From contig JACKEN010000007.1 in NCBI GenBank assembly GCA_020632995.1, positions 1 through 64,000 of the forward strand: DNA of 64,000 nt, written 5' to 3'. Below, piece after piece: positions 56,059 through 64,000 of this stretch (within the stretch, counting starts at the first letter, position 1; each line of letters starts with the position of its first letter). The DNA comes from Deltaproteobacteria bacterium. Its GTDB lineage: Bacteria; Myxococcota; Kuafuiibacteriia; Kuafuiibacteriales; Kuafuiibacteriaceae. The notes under the pieces are model-generated. The model worked only from the letters and a program-made list of their open reading frames with translations, was not told the origin of the DNA and did not search any database. A program made the position numbers and the translations under genes.

Positions 56059-57414
56059 ATGCAAAACCCGAGGGAGTGCTATCATCCCGCCGCCTTGAGC
56101 GATCGGCAGCGCGTGCTCGTCGTCGAGGATGACGAGGACATCGGCGTGGTGCTCACCGGGCTCCTCGGGCGCGGCGGCCTCGAGGCGCGCCACGTCGCGA
56201 GCGCGGAGGCCGCGGTCACCGCCCTCGACTCGGGCTCCTTCGACGCGGTGCTCACCGACCTGAAGCTGCCCGGCATGGACGGCCTGGCCCTGTTGCGCCA
56301 CGTGCACGAGCGGTGGTCGGACGTCCCGGTGGTGATGCTCACCGCCTTCGGCTCGGTCCCGGTGGCGGTCGAGGCGATGCGCGCGGGCGCGGCCGACTTC
56401 ATGCTCAAGCCCTTCGATCGGGAAGAGGTCTTGCACACCGTGCAACGCGCCCTGCACGCCTACGCCGCACGGGCAGAGCGCCCGCCCGAGCCGGTGGGCC
56501 TGGTGGGGCGCTCGGAGCCGCTCCGGGCGGTGCGGGCGGATCTGCTGCGGGCGGCGCGGGTGCAGTCCACCGTGCTCATCCGCGGCGAGAGCGGCACCGG
56601 CAAGGAGGTGGTGGCCAAGGCCATCCACGCCGCGAGCGCCCGGGCGGAGCAGCCGTTCGTGCCCGTGCACTGCGCCGCGATCCCCGAGAACCTGCTCGAG
56701 GCGGAGCTCTTCGGCCACGTCAAGGGGGCCTTCACCGGCGCCGTCCGCGACAAGCCGGGGCGGGTGGAGCTGGCCGAGGGCGGGACCCTGTTCCTGGACG
56801 AGCTGGGCGACGTGCCCCTGGCGATGCAGGTCAAGTTGCTCCGCCTGCTCCAGGAGCGGGCCTACGAGCCGGTCGGTGACGGGCGGACCAAGCGCGCCGA
56901 CGTGCGCTTCGTCGCCGCCACCCACCGCGACCTCGAGGCCATGGTGGCCGACGGCACCTTCCGCGAGGACCTCTTCTACCGGCTCAACGTCATCCCCCTC
57001 TGGCTGCCCGCCCTGCGGGAGATGAAGGGCGACATCGACGAGCTCGCCACCGCGCTCCTTCGACGGATCGCGCCCGAGAACGGGCGCGCCGAGCTGAAGT
57101 TCGCCCCCGAGGCCCTCGCGCGCCTCGGGGCCTACGACTTCCCGGGCAACGTGCGCGAGCTCGAGAACGTGGTGGAGCGCCTCACCGTGTTCACCGAGGG
57201 CGAGCGGATCCTCGAGGCGGACGTGGAGCGGGAGCTCTCGCGACGCGGGCCCCGCAGCCCCTCGCCCGCCGCCGCGCCGACGTCGGAGTGCGAGGCGCTG
57301 CGCGACGCCCTCCGGCGCGCGGGGGGCAACCGCACCCGGGCCGCGCGCCTGCTCGGGCTGAGCCGCCGCACGATCTACAACCACATGCACCGGTGCGGCC
57401 TGCTCGACGAGTGA
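56059..57414 (+). CDS. NtrC-type sigma-54-dependent response regulator
   Basis: Coordinates use ATG 56059. TTG 56095 is favoured on numbering: from TTG the acceptor Asp in LTDLKLPG is at 55, close to the standard position in NtrC. The receiver has VVEDDED and MLKPFD. The AAA+ domain has GESGTGKE, GAFTGA (contacting sigma-54), a Walker B LFLDELGD and R-fingers near FRED/FYRL. The C-terminal Fis-type helix-turn-helix ends GGNRTRAARLLGLSRRTIYNH. The partner is probably the adjacent divergent histidine kinase. The target genes are not identifiable. Confidence 0.93.
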   Translation: MQNPRECYHPAALSDRQRVLVVEDDEDIGVVLTGLLGRGGLEARHVASAEAAVTALDSGSFDAVLTDLKLPGMDGLALLRHVHERWSDVPVVMLTAFGSVPVAVEAMRAGAADFMLKPFDREEVLHTVQRALHAYAARAERPPEPVGLVGRSEPLRAVRADLLRAARVQSTVLIRGESGTGKEVVAKAIHAASARAEQPFVPVHCAAIPENLLEAELFGHVKGAFTGAVRDKPGRVELAEGGTLFLDELGDVPLAMQVKLLRLLQERAYEPVGDGRTKRADVRFVAATHRDLEAMVADGTFREDLFYRLNVIPLWLPALREMKGDIDELATALLRRIAPENGRAELKFAPEALARLGAYDFPGNVRELENVVERLTVFTEGERILEADVERELSRRGPRSPSPAAAPTSECEALRDALRRAGGNRTRAARLLGLSRRTIYNHMHRCGLLDE

Positions 57415-57550
57415 CCGCGCTGTGCACGCTGCACGGCCGACCTGCACACTTGCACGCCTCGACCCGGCTCCGGGTCCCTGATCGTGACCGGCACGGTGGA
57501 TGCACTGCCCCTCCCGTGACACCGCCCTCGGGCGAGCGAAGGAGACCACC

Positions 57551-58639
57551 ATGCCCCGACATCCCATCGCGATCATCACCGCCCTCGGCCTGGCCTCGGC
57601 CAGCGCCTGCGGGCCCCAACCCGACGCCGCCGACGGCCCCACCGTGGGAACCCAGGCGGAGGAGCTGCACGCGCTTGCGGCCCGGCCCGTGGTGCGGGTC
57701 ATCAGCCGCAACCTCTACGTCGGCGCCAACGTCGATCTCGTGATCGGCGCCCTCGCGACCCCCGACCCGAGCGACGATCTGCCCACCCTGGTGGGCGCGA
57801 TCGAGACGTTCATGGCCACCGACGTGGTGGCGCGGATGGGCGCCGTCGCCCGCGAGATCGACCTCACCGACGCCGACGTGGTGGGCCTGCAGGAGGTCTT
57901 CTACGTCAACATCCAGATCCCCGGCGTGGCGAGCGCCGAGGCCGACTTCCTCCAGATCCTGCTCGCGCAGCTCGCGGCCCGCGGCCTGGAGTACGACGCG
58001 GTCGTGGTGCAGAACACCACCGACGCGAACCTCCCCGGGCTGCGCCTGTTGGACCGCGACGCGATCCTGGTGCGGCGGAGCACCGTCGTCACCCACGAGG
58101 TCGACTCGGCCCTGTTCTCGATCAACGAGGGCGACCCCGGCACCGGCTTCGAGATCGTGCGCGCCTGGAGCTCCGCCGTGCTCACGGTCGAGGGCCACAC
58201 GATGCAGCTCCTCAACGCGCACCTCGCGTCGGGCAACGGCGCCGAACTCTCCGGCCTGCGCACCCTGCAGGCGGTGGAGCTGATGACCCACGCCCGGACC
58301 GACATGCCGGTGGTCCTGACCGGTGACCTCAACGACGTCCCCGACTCCGGGATGCACTCGACGATCACCGGCGCCGGCTTCGCCGACGTCTGGGCCACCC
58401 TGGTGCCCTGGTCGAGCGGCGAGACGTGCTGCCACGCCGACGATCTGTCCAACCCGCGAGCAGAGCTCAGCACCCGCATCGACTACGTGATGGCGCGCGG
58501 CTTCGCGCACGGGAACCGGGCGGTGCGCGGCGCCATCCTGAGGCTGGGCCTGTGGTCGTTCGAGAAGGTCGAGGGGCCGTTCTTCCCGATCTGGCCGTCG
58601 GACCACGCGGGGCTCTGGGCCCGGCTCACGCTGCCGTAG
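57551..58639 (+). CDS. Exported endonuclease/exonuclease/phosphatase-fold protein (lipoprotein)
   Basis: A 362-residue protein from ATG 57551, with AAGGAGA 8 bases upstream. The N-terminus (IITALGLASASAC) looks like a lipoprotein signal. The EEP-fold catalytic set is visible: SRNLYVG, LQEVF (metal Glu), LLNAHLAS, GDLNDVP and SDHAGLW at the end. The superfamily includes sphingomyelinases, inositol phosphatases and DNases; a phosphodiesterase on lipid or nucleotide substrates is likely. Its export fits an extracellular substrate. Confidence 0.85.
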   Translation: MPRHPIAIITALGLASASACGPQPDAADGPTVGTQAEELHALAARPVVRVISRNLYVGANVDLVIGALATPDPSDDLPTLVGAIETFMATDVVARMGAVAREIDLTDADVVGLQEVFYVNIQIPGVASAEADFLQILLAQLAARGLEYDAVVVQNTTDANLPGLRLLDRDAILVRRSTVVTHEVDSALFSINEGDPGTGFEIVRAWSSAVLTVEGHTMQLLNAHLASGNGAELSGLRTLQAVELMTHARTDMPVVLTGDLNDVPDSGMHSTITGAGFADVWATLVPWSSGETCCHADDLSNPRAELSTRIDYVMARGFAHGNRAVRGAILRLGLWSFEKVEGPFFPIWPSDHAGLWARLTLP

Positions 58640-58715
58640 GCACCGCAATGCGACCTGCGAAGGAGTAGGCACTGAACACTTGCCTCCCCCGATTCTCCTC
58701 GGTAAGCTTCACCTC

Positions 58716-58934
58716 ATGGCGAATCCGGTCGACATCGCGCAGCTGAGTCCGGCGGAGCGCCTCCAGCTCATCGAGCAACTCTGGGAGAGCCTCCAGCGCC
58801 CACAGGATGTCGAGATCACGGACGCTCAGCGACTCGAGCTCGAGCGCCGCGACGCGGCATACACGTCGGGCGAGATGGAGACCTACTCCGAGCAAGAGGT
58901 CTTCGACGCGCTGAAGAACCGTGCGCGCCGTTGA
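58716..58934 (+). CDS. Antitoxin-type addiction module protein (ParD-like family, TIGR02574-type)
   Basis: 72 residues from ATG 58716. AQLSPAERLQLIEQLWESL is the typical start of the 'putative addiction module' antitoxins that pair with RelE/ParE toxins. It overlaps the toxin start by 14 nt, so it is coupled. The antitoxin binds and represses both its own promoter and the toxin. Confidence 0.85.
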   Translation: MANPVDIAQLSPAERLQLIEQLWESLQRPQDVEITDAQRLELERRDAAYTSGEMETYSEQEVFDALKNRARR

Positions 58935-59214
58935 GTTCTATCGAGAAGCCCGCCTCGAGATCGAGGAGGCGGTCGCCTGGTACGATGCTCAGGAGGTCTC
59001 CGGTCTCGGAGACCGACTCTTGGGCGAGATTGAGACGGCCCTGCACAAGGCTCGAACTCTCCCAGAAGCGTTCCCGGTGGTCGACGGACGAAACAGGAGA
59101 GTCATCCTGAAGCGGTTCCCGTATGGGCTGTTCTTCCGCGAAGAGGAGCACGGGATCCTCGTCGTGGCGTTCTTCCACTCGAGGCGTGACCCCAGCCGCA
59201 GGAGCGGCCGCTGA
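58921..59214 (+). CDS. RelE/ParE-family toxin
   Basis: 97 residues starting at GTG 58921. VEFYREARLEIEEAVAWYDAQ, LGEIETALHKA, RRVILKRFPYGLFF and LVVAFFHSRRDP follow the ParE/RelE fold pattern (the A-E-x-W-Y and RFPYxxxF signatures). Such toxins block gyrase or translation. The pair is chromosomal and intact. Confidence 0.88.
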   Translation: MRAVEFYREARLEIEEAVAWYDAQEVSGLGDRLLGEIETALHKARTLPEAFPVVDGRNRRVILKRFPYGLFFREEEHGILVVAFFHSRRDPSRRSGR

Positions 59215-59217
59215 CGA

Positions 59218-60027
59218 CTACCTGAGGCAGCTCCCCTCGAAGTCCCGCAGCCCCGGCGCGTCCTCCACCACCGTGGTCACGCGCGGCGCCACCACCACCC
59301 GCACCACCTCCAGCACCGCGCGGTCCACCACCACCACCAGCGTCATCATCGCCACCGCCGCCAGGACCCCGCCGCGCGCCGGCCCCTCGTCGATGCGCAT
59401 CCACACCGGCAGGGCCAGCATCAACGCGAACCCATACACCACGGTGCCAAATGTCAGGACCAGGGTCAGGTCGTCGTAGCAGAACAGCCGGGTGGTGAAG
59501 GGGTTGGCATTGAGCACCGCCTCGAAGAAGGCCATCGCCATCGGCGCCAAGGCCCAGGCGAGCAGGCCCATGCCCCGGGCCCGGAGCGCGCGCAGCGCCA
59601 TCATGCAGAGCACCGCGTAGGTCGAGAAGTACGCCACCGTCACCAGGTAGAGGAAGGCTGGGTTGCGGTCGATGGTGATCGTGACGTCGAAGCCGAAGTG
59701 CATGTGGAGGACGTCGAAGAAGAACGGGGTCTGCAGGTAGTTCAGCCCGAACGAGAGCACCACCACGCTGGCCACCAGCTTCACTCCGGCGCGTCGCCCA
59801 AACGACACCCCGCGCTCGCTCGGGTGGGGGCGAAACGCAGGCAGGATTGCGCCCGCCGCCATCAGGACCCCGTACACCATGCACGCCAGGTCGCCCCAGC
59901 GCTCGGCCCAGCCGGAGACCATCACCAGGCCGGTGCCGACGCCCCACACCGGGGTGTAGGCCAGCCAGTACCGCTCCACCGCGGCCTTGGCCTCGTTGGG
60001 CGAAAGGAGGGCGCGGAGACGGGTCAG
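59218..60027 (-). CDS. Cycloeucalenol cycloisomerase-like membrane protein (sterol-pathway homologue)
   Basis: About 270 residues with six or more hydrophobic segments. The N-terminal block SPNEAKAAVERYWLAYTPVWG, the pattern WAERWGDLACMVYGVLM, and the later block FFEAVLNANPF and PVWMRIDE agree with the plant CPI1 family, which opens the cyclopropane ring of cycloeucalenol in sterol synthesis. The family block SPNxxK lies upstream of the first standard in-frame start codon (GTG 59979). CTG 60027, which overlaps the previous gene's stop as CTGA, is taken as the start. The catalytic role here is inferred, and no oxidosqualene cyclase is in the window. Confidence 0.68.
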   Translation of the reverse strand: MTRLRALLSPNEAKAAVERYWLAYTPVWGVGTGLVMVSGWAERWGDLACMVYGVLMAAGAILPAFRPHPSERGVSFGRRAGVKLVASVVVLSFGLNYLQTPFFFDVLHMHFGFDVTITIDRNPAFLYLVTVAYFSTYAVLCMMALRALRARGMGLLAWALAPMAMAFFEAVLNANPFTTRLFCYDDLTLVLTFGTVVYGFALMLALPVWMRIDEGPARGGVLAAVAMMTLVVVVDRAVLEVVRVVVAPRVTTVVEDAPGLRDFEGSCLR

Positions 60028-61571
60028 AACACCCCGCAGATCGCGCCGTTGATCACCGCGCCGTCCGCGGTCACCGTCTGGTCCGGCCAGTGGATCGCCC
60101 CCGCGATCCAGAGCTCGGCCGTCTCCTGCATCTCGCGCGTCAGCTCCGCCGCCAGGAGCCCGAAGATGTAGATCCGCACCGTGGCGGTGCTGACCTGGGT
60201 GGGCCACGAGGAGGTCTGGGCGTTGGTCGCGTAGTAGTGCACCGCCACCGTGTACGTGCCGTCCGGGATGAAGCGGGAGGCGCCGTGGCCGTCGATGTTG
60301 ATGTTCTCGGGGCCGAAGCCCGAGGTGTCGTCCACGTCGAGGCGCGGGTTGGCGCCCGGGGTCTGGGGGAACCAGTTCGGGGTGCGGCCGCAGTCGCGAT
60401 AGTGAACGTCGGTGGCGCAGTCACAGAACGTGCCGCCCTGTTGGATCAGGTGCAGGTCGAGGTCGCTGTCGGGGTGGTCCCAGGTCAGCTCGATGCGGAC
60501 CGCGTTGGTGGGGAGCGCCTCGACCACCACCACCGCGGGCTCGCTCTCGAGGCCGAGCGCGTCGATCACGATCAGCTCCAGCTCGTACACCCCGGACAGA
60601 TCGGCCCAGAACGAGGGCTGGGCGGTGCGGGCGCGCTCGAGCTCGGTGGTGCTCCCGGGGGGCACGGTGGCCAGCCGCCAGCGGTAGGTCAGCGGCTCGT
60701 CCGGCGGGTCGTCCTGATCGTAGCTGGCCGAGCCGTCGAGGGTGACGCGGCTCCACGGCTCCACCGTCTGATCCTCGCCGGCCACCGCGATGGGCGGGAG
60801 GTTGGCCAGGGTGTGCAAGGGGACCTGCACCCAGCCCGGCTTGCCCGGCACGTTCTTCTCTTCGAGCACGTTGGTCTCGATGAAGACGCTCGCGGTGACG
60901 GTGCCGGTGGCGCTCGCGGGCAGCTCGACCCGGACCCCCACGCTGGCCCGCGCCTCGGGGGCGAGGGCGCCGGGGCGCTCGGGGGTCGGGGTCGACGTGG
61001 TGATGCGGAACGGCGCGTCGGCCGGCTCGACCCGGATGCGATCGATGAGGAGGTCGTTGGTGCCGGTGGAGATGATCACGAACGACGACACCGCCACCCC
61101 GCCGGCGGGGGCGAAGCCGAAGTCCACCACCTCGGGGGTCACCTCGATGTCGGGCCTGCGGGTGTCGGTGCCGCGGCCCTTCACGTAGATGACCTGCTCG
61201 GGGAGCTTGGGGTCGTCGCTCACCACGGTCACGGTGCCGGTGGCGATCTCGAGCCGGCGGGCGCGGAACTTCAGATCGAGCGCGTACTTCTGGTTGGCCG
61301 GGACCTCGTCGGTGGGGTTCACGGTCAAGAAGCACCCGCCGCAGTCGTCCTCGATCCGGATCTCGCTGATCTCGCTCGGCACGCTCGAGAACGAGCGCAG
61401 CTCCGCGGTGCGGACCGAGTCCTGGCCCAGCTCCACGGTGCCGAAGTCCAGGGCGTCCGGCGACACCTCGAGCACCGGCTCCACGGCCGAGAAGGTGTCA
61501 CCCTCGCACCCCGCCCCGAGCAGGGCGGCCAGAGCAAGGGTCACCCCGGGGAGGGTGCGCCGAAGACACAT
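60024..61571 (-). CDS. Large surface lipoprotein with Ig-like and PKD-type domains
   Basis: A 515-residue protein from ATG 61571 with lipobox LLGAGC (Cys22). An ASH/immunoglobulin-type sandwich region (about 30-210; LDFGTVELGQ and VDFGFAPAGG are typical ASH starts) is followed by a PKD-type domain (PPIAVAGEDQTVEPWSRVTLDGSASYD, about 255-345). The C-terminal domain contains a DSDLDLHL stretch and clustered cysteines (TFCDCATDVHYRDCG). It is probably displayed on the outer membrane. It is followed by the cycloisomerase-like gene in an overlapping arrangement. Confidence 0.75.
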   Translation of the reverse strand: MCLRRTLPGVTLALAALLGAGCEGDTFSAVEPVLEVSPDALDFGTVELGQDSVRTAELRSFSSVPSEISEIRIEDDCGGCFLTVNPTDEVPANQKYALDLKFRARRLEIATGTVTVVSDDPKLPEQVIYVKGRGTDTRRPDIEVTPEVVDFGFAPAGGVAVSSFVIISTGTNDLLIDRIRVEPADAPFRITTSTPTPERPGALAPEARASVGVRVELPASATGTVTASVFIETNVLEEKNVPGKPGWVQVPLHTLANLPPIAVAGEDQTVEPWSRVTLDGSASYDQDDPPDEPLTYRWRLATVPPGSTTELERARTAQPSFWADLSGVYELELIVIDALGLESEPAVVVVEALPTNAVRIELTWDHPDSDLDLHLIQQGGTFCDCATDVHYRDCGRTPNWFPQTPGANPRLDVDDTSGFGPENINIDGHGASRFIPDGTYTVAVHYYATNAQTSSWPTQVSTATVRIYIFGLLAAELTREMQETAELWIAGAIHWPDQTVTADGAVINGAICGVF

Positions 61572-61634
61572 GGTCGAGGAGTCTACCCCGGCCCCCCCGG
61601 GGATCGGCCGGTTTTTTTCCGGGCCCCCGCGCCG

Positions 61635-63797
61635 TCAGCCGTCCTGGGGCTGGGGCCCGGTGAAGCCGCTGTGCCCGATGAACTCCCGCAGCAGGGAGTT
61701 CTGGGGCACGTGGTCGGGGTAGATGGCCACGAAGCGGTCCACCAGCTGCAGCAGGCGAAACGCGGTGGGATAGGCCTCGTGGTCCTCCGGCACCTCGAGC
61801 AGGTACCGCTCCGCGAACACCTTCAGCACCGACGGCTCGTAGACGAGGGAGGAGTCGAGGACCACGTCGGCCTGGGCCTGGTGGGGGAAGATGTGGCGCC
61901 GCTCACCCGCCCGGACGAGGGGCCAGCGCCGGATGGTCTCCGCCGCGTCGTGGTTGCGCCCATGACGATCCCGGACGATGCGGCGCAACAGCCGGATGTC
62001 GGAGGCGTGGACCCGGGTCAGCCGGTCGAAGGCCAGCTGGGCGAGCGGGCAGATGAAGATGCGGAACACCTGCCCCTCGGGGATGCGGCTCAACAGGCGC
62101 GGGTTCAGCCCATGGATGCCCTCGAGCATCAGCACCTCGTCCGGCCCCAGCCCCCGCACCGGCCCGCCCTCGGGGTGGCTCTGGCCCGCCTTGAAGTCGT
62201 AGCGCGCGGTCGGGGTGCGCTCCCCCCGCAGCAGCGCCCCCACCTGGGCCTGGAGCAAGTCCGATTGCAGCGCCTCGAAGGCCTCGAAGTCCCACTCCCC
62301 CCGGGCGTCGCGCGGGGTGCGCTCGCGATCCACGTAGTAGTCGTCGAGCGACAGGCCCACCGGGTTCACGCCGTTCACCAACAGCTGCACCGTGAGCCGC
62401 TTGATGAAGGTCGTCTTGCCGGACGAGGACGGCCCGGCCACACACACCACCCGCACCCGGTCCTTGCGCTGGGTGATCTCGTCCGCGATGCGCCCGATCT
62501 CCTTCTCCTGGAAGCCCTCCACCACCCGGACGATGCGGGCCACGTCGCCCCGCACCGAGGCGCGGTTGAAGTCCCCGACCGAGGTCACGCCCAGGGTGTG
62601 CATCCAGCGCTCGTGGGTGCGGGTCATCGCCAGGCTCTGGCGTGACACCGCCCGGGCCGCCTCCACCCGAGTCACGAGCGGGGGCGCGTCGGACGGCGCC
62701 GCCGCGTCGTGCACGAGGAGCAGGCCGCCGTCGTCCGCCACCACCCGGAACCCCACCAGCGGCGCCGCGCTGGGCAAGAAGGGCCCGAGCGCGAGGGCGT
62801 AGGCGGCGCCGTAGCTGGCCATCGGCACCGCGCCGTCCCGCCACACCTCGAGCAGGCGCACGCTGTCCGTGCAACCCACCCTGCCGAAGTACTCGCGGGC
62901 CTCCTTCACCGTCCACAGCTCCTCGGAGAGCGGGGCGTCCCGGCCGACGAGCTCCGCCATCCGCGCGGCGAGCGGCGCCGCGAGGGCGGATGCAGGCCCG
63001 CCTGCCTCGAGCTGGAGCTGCTGCGCGAAGCCGAGCGAGGGCCCCATCCGCAGGCGCGCCGAGGGGTCGAGGCGCTCCGCCGCCTCCAGCGCGAGCAAGC
63101 CCAGGCTGCGCCGAAAGATGCGCAGCCCCTCCCAGTGCGCGGTGGTCAGCGCCTCCACCACCGACTCGCCCGACACCGGCGCGCTCAATGACACCGCCCG
63201 GTGGTCCACCAGGGCCGCCACCACCGGCGCGCCGCCGACCTGGCTGGGCAAGAGCGTCCCCACCCGGGTCCCGTTCTTGACCGTGCGCCGGATACCTTGC
63301 ACACGGAGCTCGACCGTGGTCCGGCGCGGCAGGGCGCGATCGCGGATCAGCACCCCGACGCTCTCGGTCATCCCCTGGAGGCGCTCGGCGAGGCTCCCCA
63401 CCACCTGCTCGAGCAACATGGCCCCGAGCTCCGGGGCGGTGCCCAGCATCCGGTGGTAGGTCAGGCGGTCCAGGCGCCCGAGCAGCATCGGCACCTCGGC
63501 GGTGACGGTGGCGCCGCGGGGGCGCTCCACCACCAGCGCGATCTCCCCGAAGTGCTCCCCCGGACCCACGCTGCCGAGGGCCATGCCGCCCTTCTCCATC
63601 CGGGCGGTGCCCTCGAGGACGAAGTACATCGCGCGATCGTGGGCGCCCTCCACCACCACCGCCTGGCCCGGTGGCACCTCGATCGGCTGGAGGTGATCCG
63701 CGAGGATCGGGATCACCGCCCGGGGCAGGGTGTGGGGCGGGAACACCGCCTCCAGGCGCTCGGCGGTGATCGGCGGCGGCGACGAGGTGCTCACCAC
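61635..63797 (-). CDS. cNMP-binding domain fused to TGS-type nucleoside (uridine-kinase-like) kinase
   Basis: About 720 residues from GTG 63797 (GTG 63794 or 63890 are alternatives). Residues about 5-130 form a cyclic-nucleotide-binding domain (EVPPGQAVVVEGAHD, GEHFGEIALVVERPRGATVTAE, with the FGE...PR ATV cassette). Next comes a TGS-like domain (VELRVQGIRRTVKNGTRV) and a ThrRS-like SAD region (GLRIFRRSLGLLALE; MAELVGRDAPLSEE). The C-terminal P-loop kinase has GPSSSGKTTF and SLDDYY followed by a DFEAFE block, like uridine or phosphoribulose kinases. TGS-nucleoside kinases are known in Clostridia; the N-terminal cNMP module is the addition here and suggests cAMP/cGMP control. Confidence 0.85.
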   Translation of the reverse strand: MVSTSSPPPITAERLEAVFPPHTLPRAVIPILADHLQPIEVPPGQAVVVEGAHDRAMYFVLEGTARMEKGGMALGSVGPGEHFGEIALVVERPRGATVTAEVPMLLGRLDRLTYHRMLGTAPELGAMLLEQVVGSLAERLQGMTESVGVLIRDRALPRRTTVELRVQGIRRTVKNGTRVGTLLPSQVGGAPVVAALVDHRAVSLSAPVSGESVVEALTTAHWEGLRIFRRSLGLLALEAAERLDPSARLRMGPSLGFAQQLQLEAGGPASALAAPLAARMAELVGRDAPLSEELWTVKEAREYFGRVGCTDSVRLLEVWRDGAVPMASYGAAYALALGPFLPSAAPLVGFRVVADDGGLLLVHDAAAPSDAPPLVTRVEAARAVSRQSLAMTRTHERWMHTLGVTSVGDFNRASVRGDVARIVRVVEGFQEKEIGRIADEITQRKDRVRVVCVAGPSSSGKTTFIKRLTVQLLVNGVNPVGLSLDDYYVDRERTPRDARGEWDFEAFEALQSDLLQAQVGALLRGERTPTARYDFKAGQSHPEGGPVRGLGPDEVLMLEGIHGLNPRLLSRIPEGQVFRIFICPLAQLAFDRLTRVHASDIRLLRRIVRDRHGRNHDAAETIRRWPLVRAGERRHIFPHQAQADVVLDSSLVYEPSVLKVFAERYLLEVPEDHEAYPTAFRLLQLVDRFVAIYPDHVPQNSLLREFIGHSGFTGPQPQDG

Positions 63798-63942
63798 CCC
63801 TGAACGATGGATCAACTCGCGCCGCGCCGCACCCCCGACCGCGGTGATCGACCAAGCGACCGGAGTCGGCCGGTTCGTGACGCCTCGCACCCCAGGGCCG
63901 CCCCCGTAGCCGCCACGCAGTCAGAGTTGTAGGCTGGACGCC
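63798..63942. promoter_or_regulatory. Divergent promoter region for transaldolase and the nucleoside-kinase fusion
   Basis: About 145 bp between the two divergent start codons. No strong -35/-10 or palindrome was visible by eye. Its regulatory role rests only on gene orientation. Confidence 0.3.
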
Positions 63943-64000
63943 ATGAGCCTCCTCGACGCCCTCAAGCAGCACTCGATCATCGTCGCCGACACCGGCGACA
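63943..64000 (+). CDS. tal: Transaldolase, N-terminal fragment (cut by window end)
   Basis: Nineteen full codons from ATG 63943 read MSLLDALKQHSIIVADTGD, the usual N-terminus of class I transaldolase (LDALKQxTxVVADTGD). The rest is outside the window. Transaldolase exchanges three-carbon units in the pentose phosphate pathway. The assignment rests on this short but characteristic motif. Confidence 0.7.
   Translation, partial: MSLLDALKQHSIIVADTGD

Noticed and set aside
61600..61622. Run of seven T beside CCGG arms as a terminator
   Set aside because: The T-run is the loop of the hairpin rather than following a stem, and it is on the wrong side for both neighbouring genes.

Overview
The window is a GC-rich (roughly 70 %), densely packed chromosomal segment with many 1-4 nt ATGA/GTGA stop-start overlaps. 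Eukaryotic-type Ser/Thr kinases, a long PAS-rich hybrid histidine kinase, an NtrC-type regulator, large lipoproteins, a multihaem cytochrome tail, a fatty-acyl-AMP-ligase/polyketide locus and a sterol-enzyme homologue together suggest a Myxococcota or other former 'Deltaproteobacteria' organism. No rRNA or tRNA gene was seen, so this assignment is an inference. Every intergenic gap is shorter than 300 bases.

Layout. 0-3.4 kb: tail of a multihaem c-type cytochrome, a WYL-domain regulator, an unknown protein and a short-chain dehydrogenase. 3.5-13.2 kb: a type I-G (formerly I-U) CRISPR-Cas locus. The effector operon cas3-csb3-csb1-csb2 lies on the plus strand. A truncated transposase separates it from cas2 and a cas4-cas1 fusion on the minus strand. 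No CRISPR array is visible. Two related 41-bp elements (1640-1680 and 3477-3517) sit just upstream of the locus. 13.3-14.8 kb: a PanE-like reductase and a VOC protein. 15.0-24.2 kb: fatty-acyl-AMP ligase, acyl carrier protein and a 2,327-residue megasynthase (KS-AT-ACP-KR-DH) fused to a serine-palmitoyltransferase-like PLP domain. 24.3-30.0 kb: an S9 peptidase, a receiver protein and a branched-chain-amino-acid-type ABC transporter (livM, livH, fused livG-livF). 30.0-41.5 kb: a PLP decarboxylase, two Ser/Thr kinases, small envelope proteins, a protein with a degenerate GGDEF domain, and a hybrid histidine kinase whose receiver has lost its acceptor aspartate. 41.4-50.7 kb: an arginine operon on the minus strand (argC, an argJ-argB fusion, argF) ending in a giant alpha-2-macroglobulin-like lipoprotein. 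50.8-58.6 kb: a DUF2520 protein, a group of unknown membrane and secreted proteins with more AT-rich DNA, a histidine kinase/NtrC pair and a secreted phosphodiesterase-fold protein. 58.7-64 kb: a toxin-antitoxin pair, a cycloeucalenol-cycloisomerase homologue, an adhesin-like lipoprotein, a cNMP-binding/nucleoside-kinase fusion and the start of transaldolase.

The most interesting unit is the FAAL-ACP-PKS-SPT locus. From its domains one can predict that a fatty acid is loaded onto ACP, extended by two carbons, reduced and dehydrated to a 2-enoyl thioester, and then condensed with an amino acid. With serine the product would be a 3-keto-4-ene sphingoid base made without a desaturase. Also notable are the argJ-argB fusion, the sterol-type isomerase and the array-less, IS-interrupted type I-G locus.
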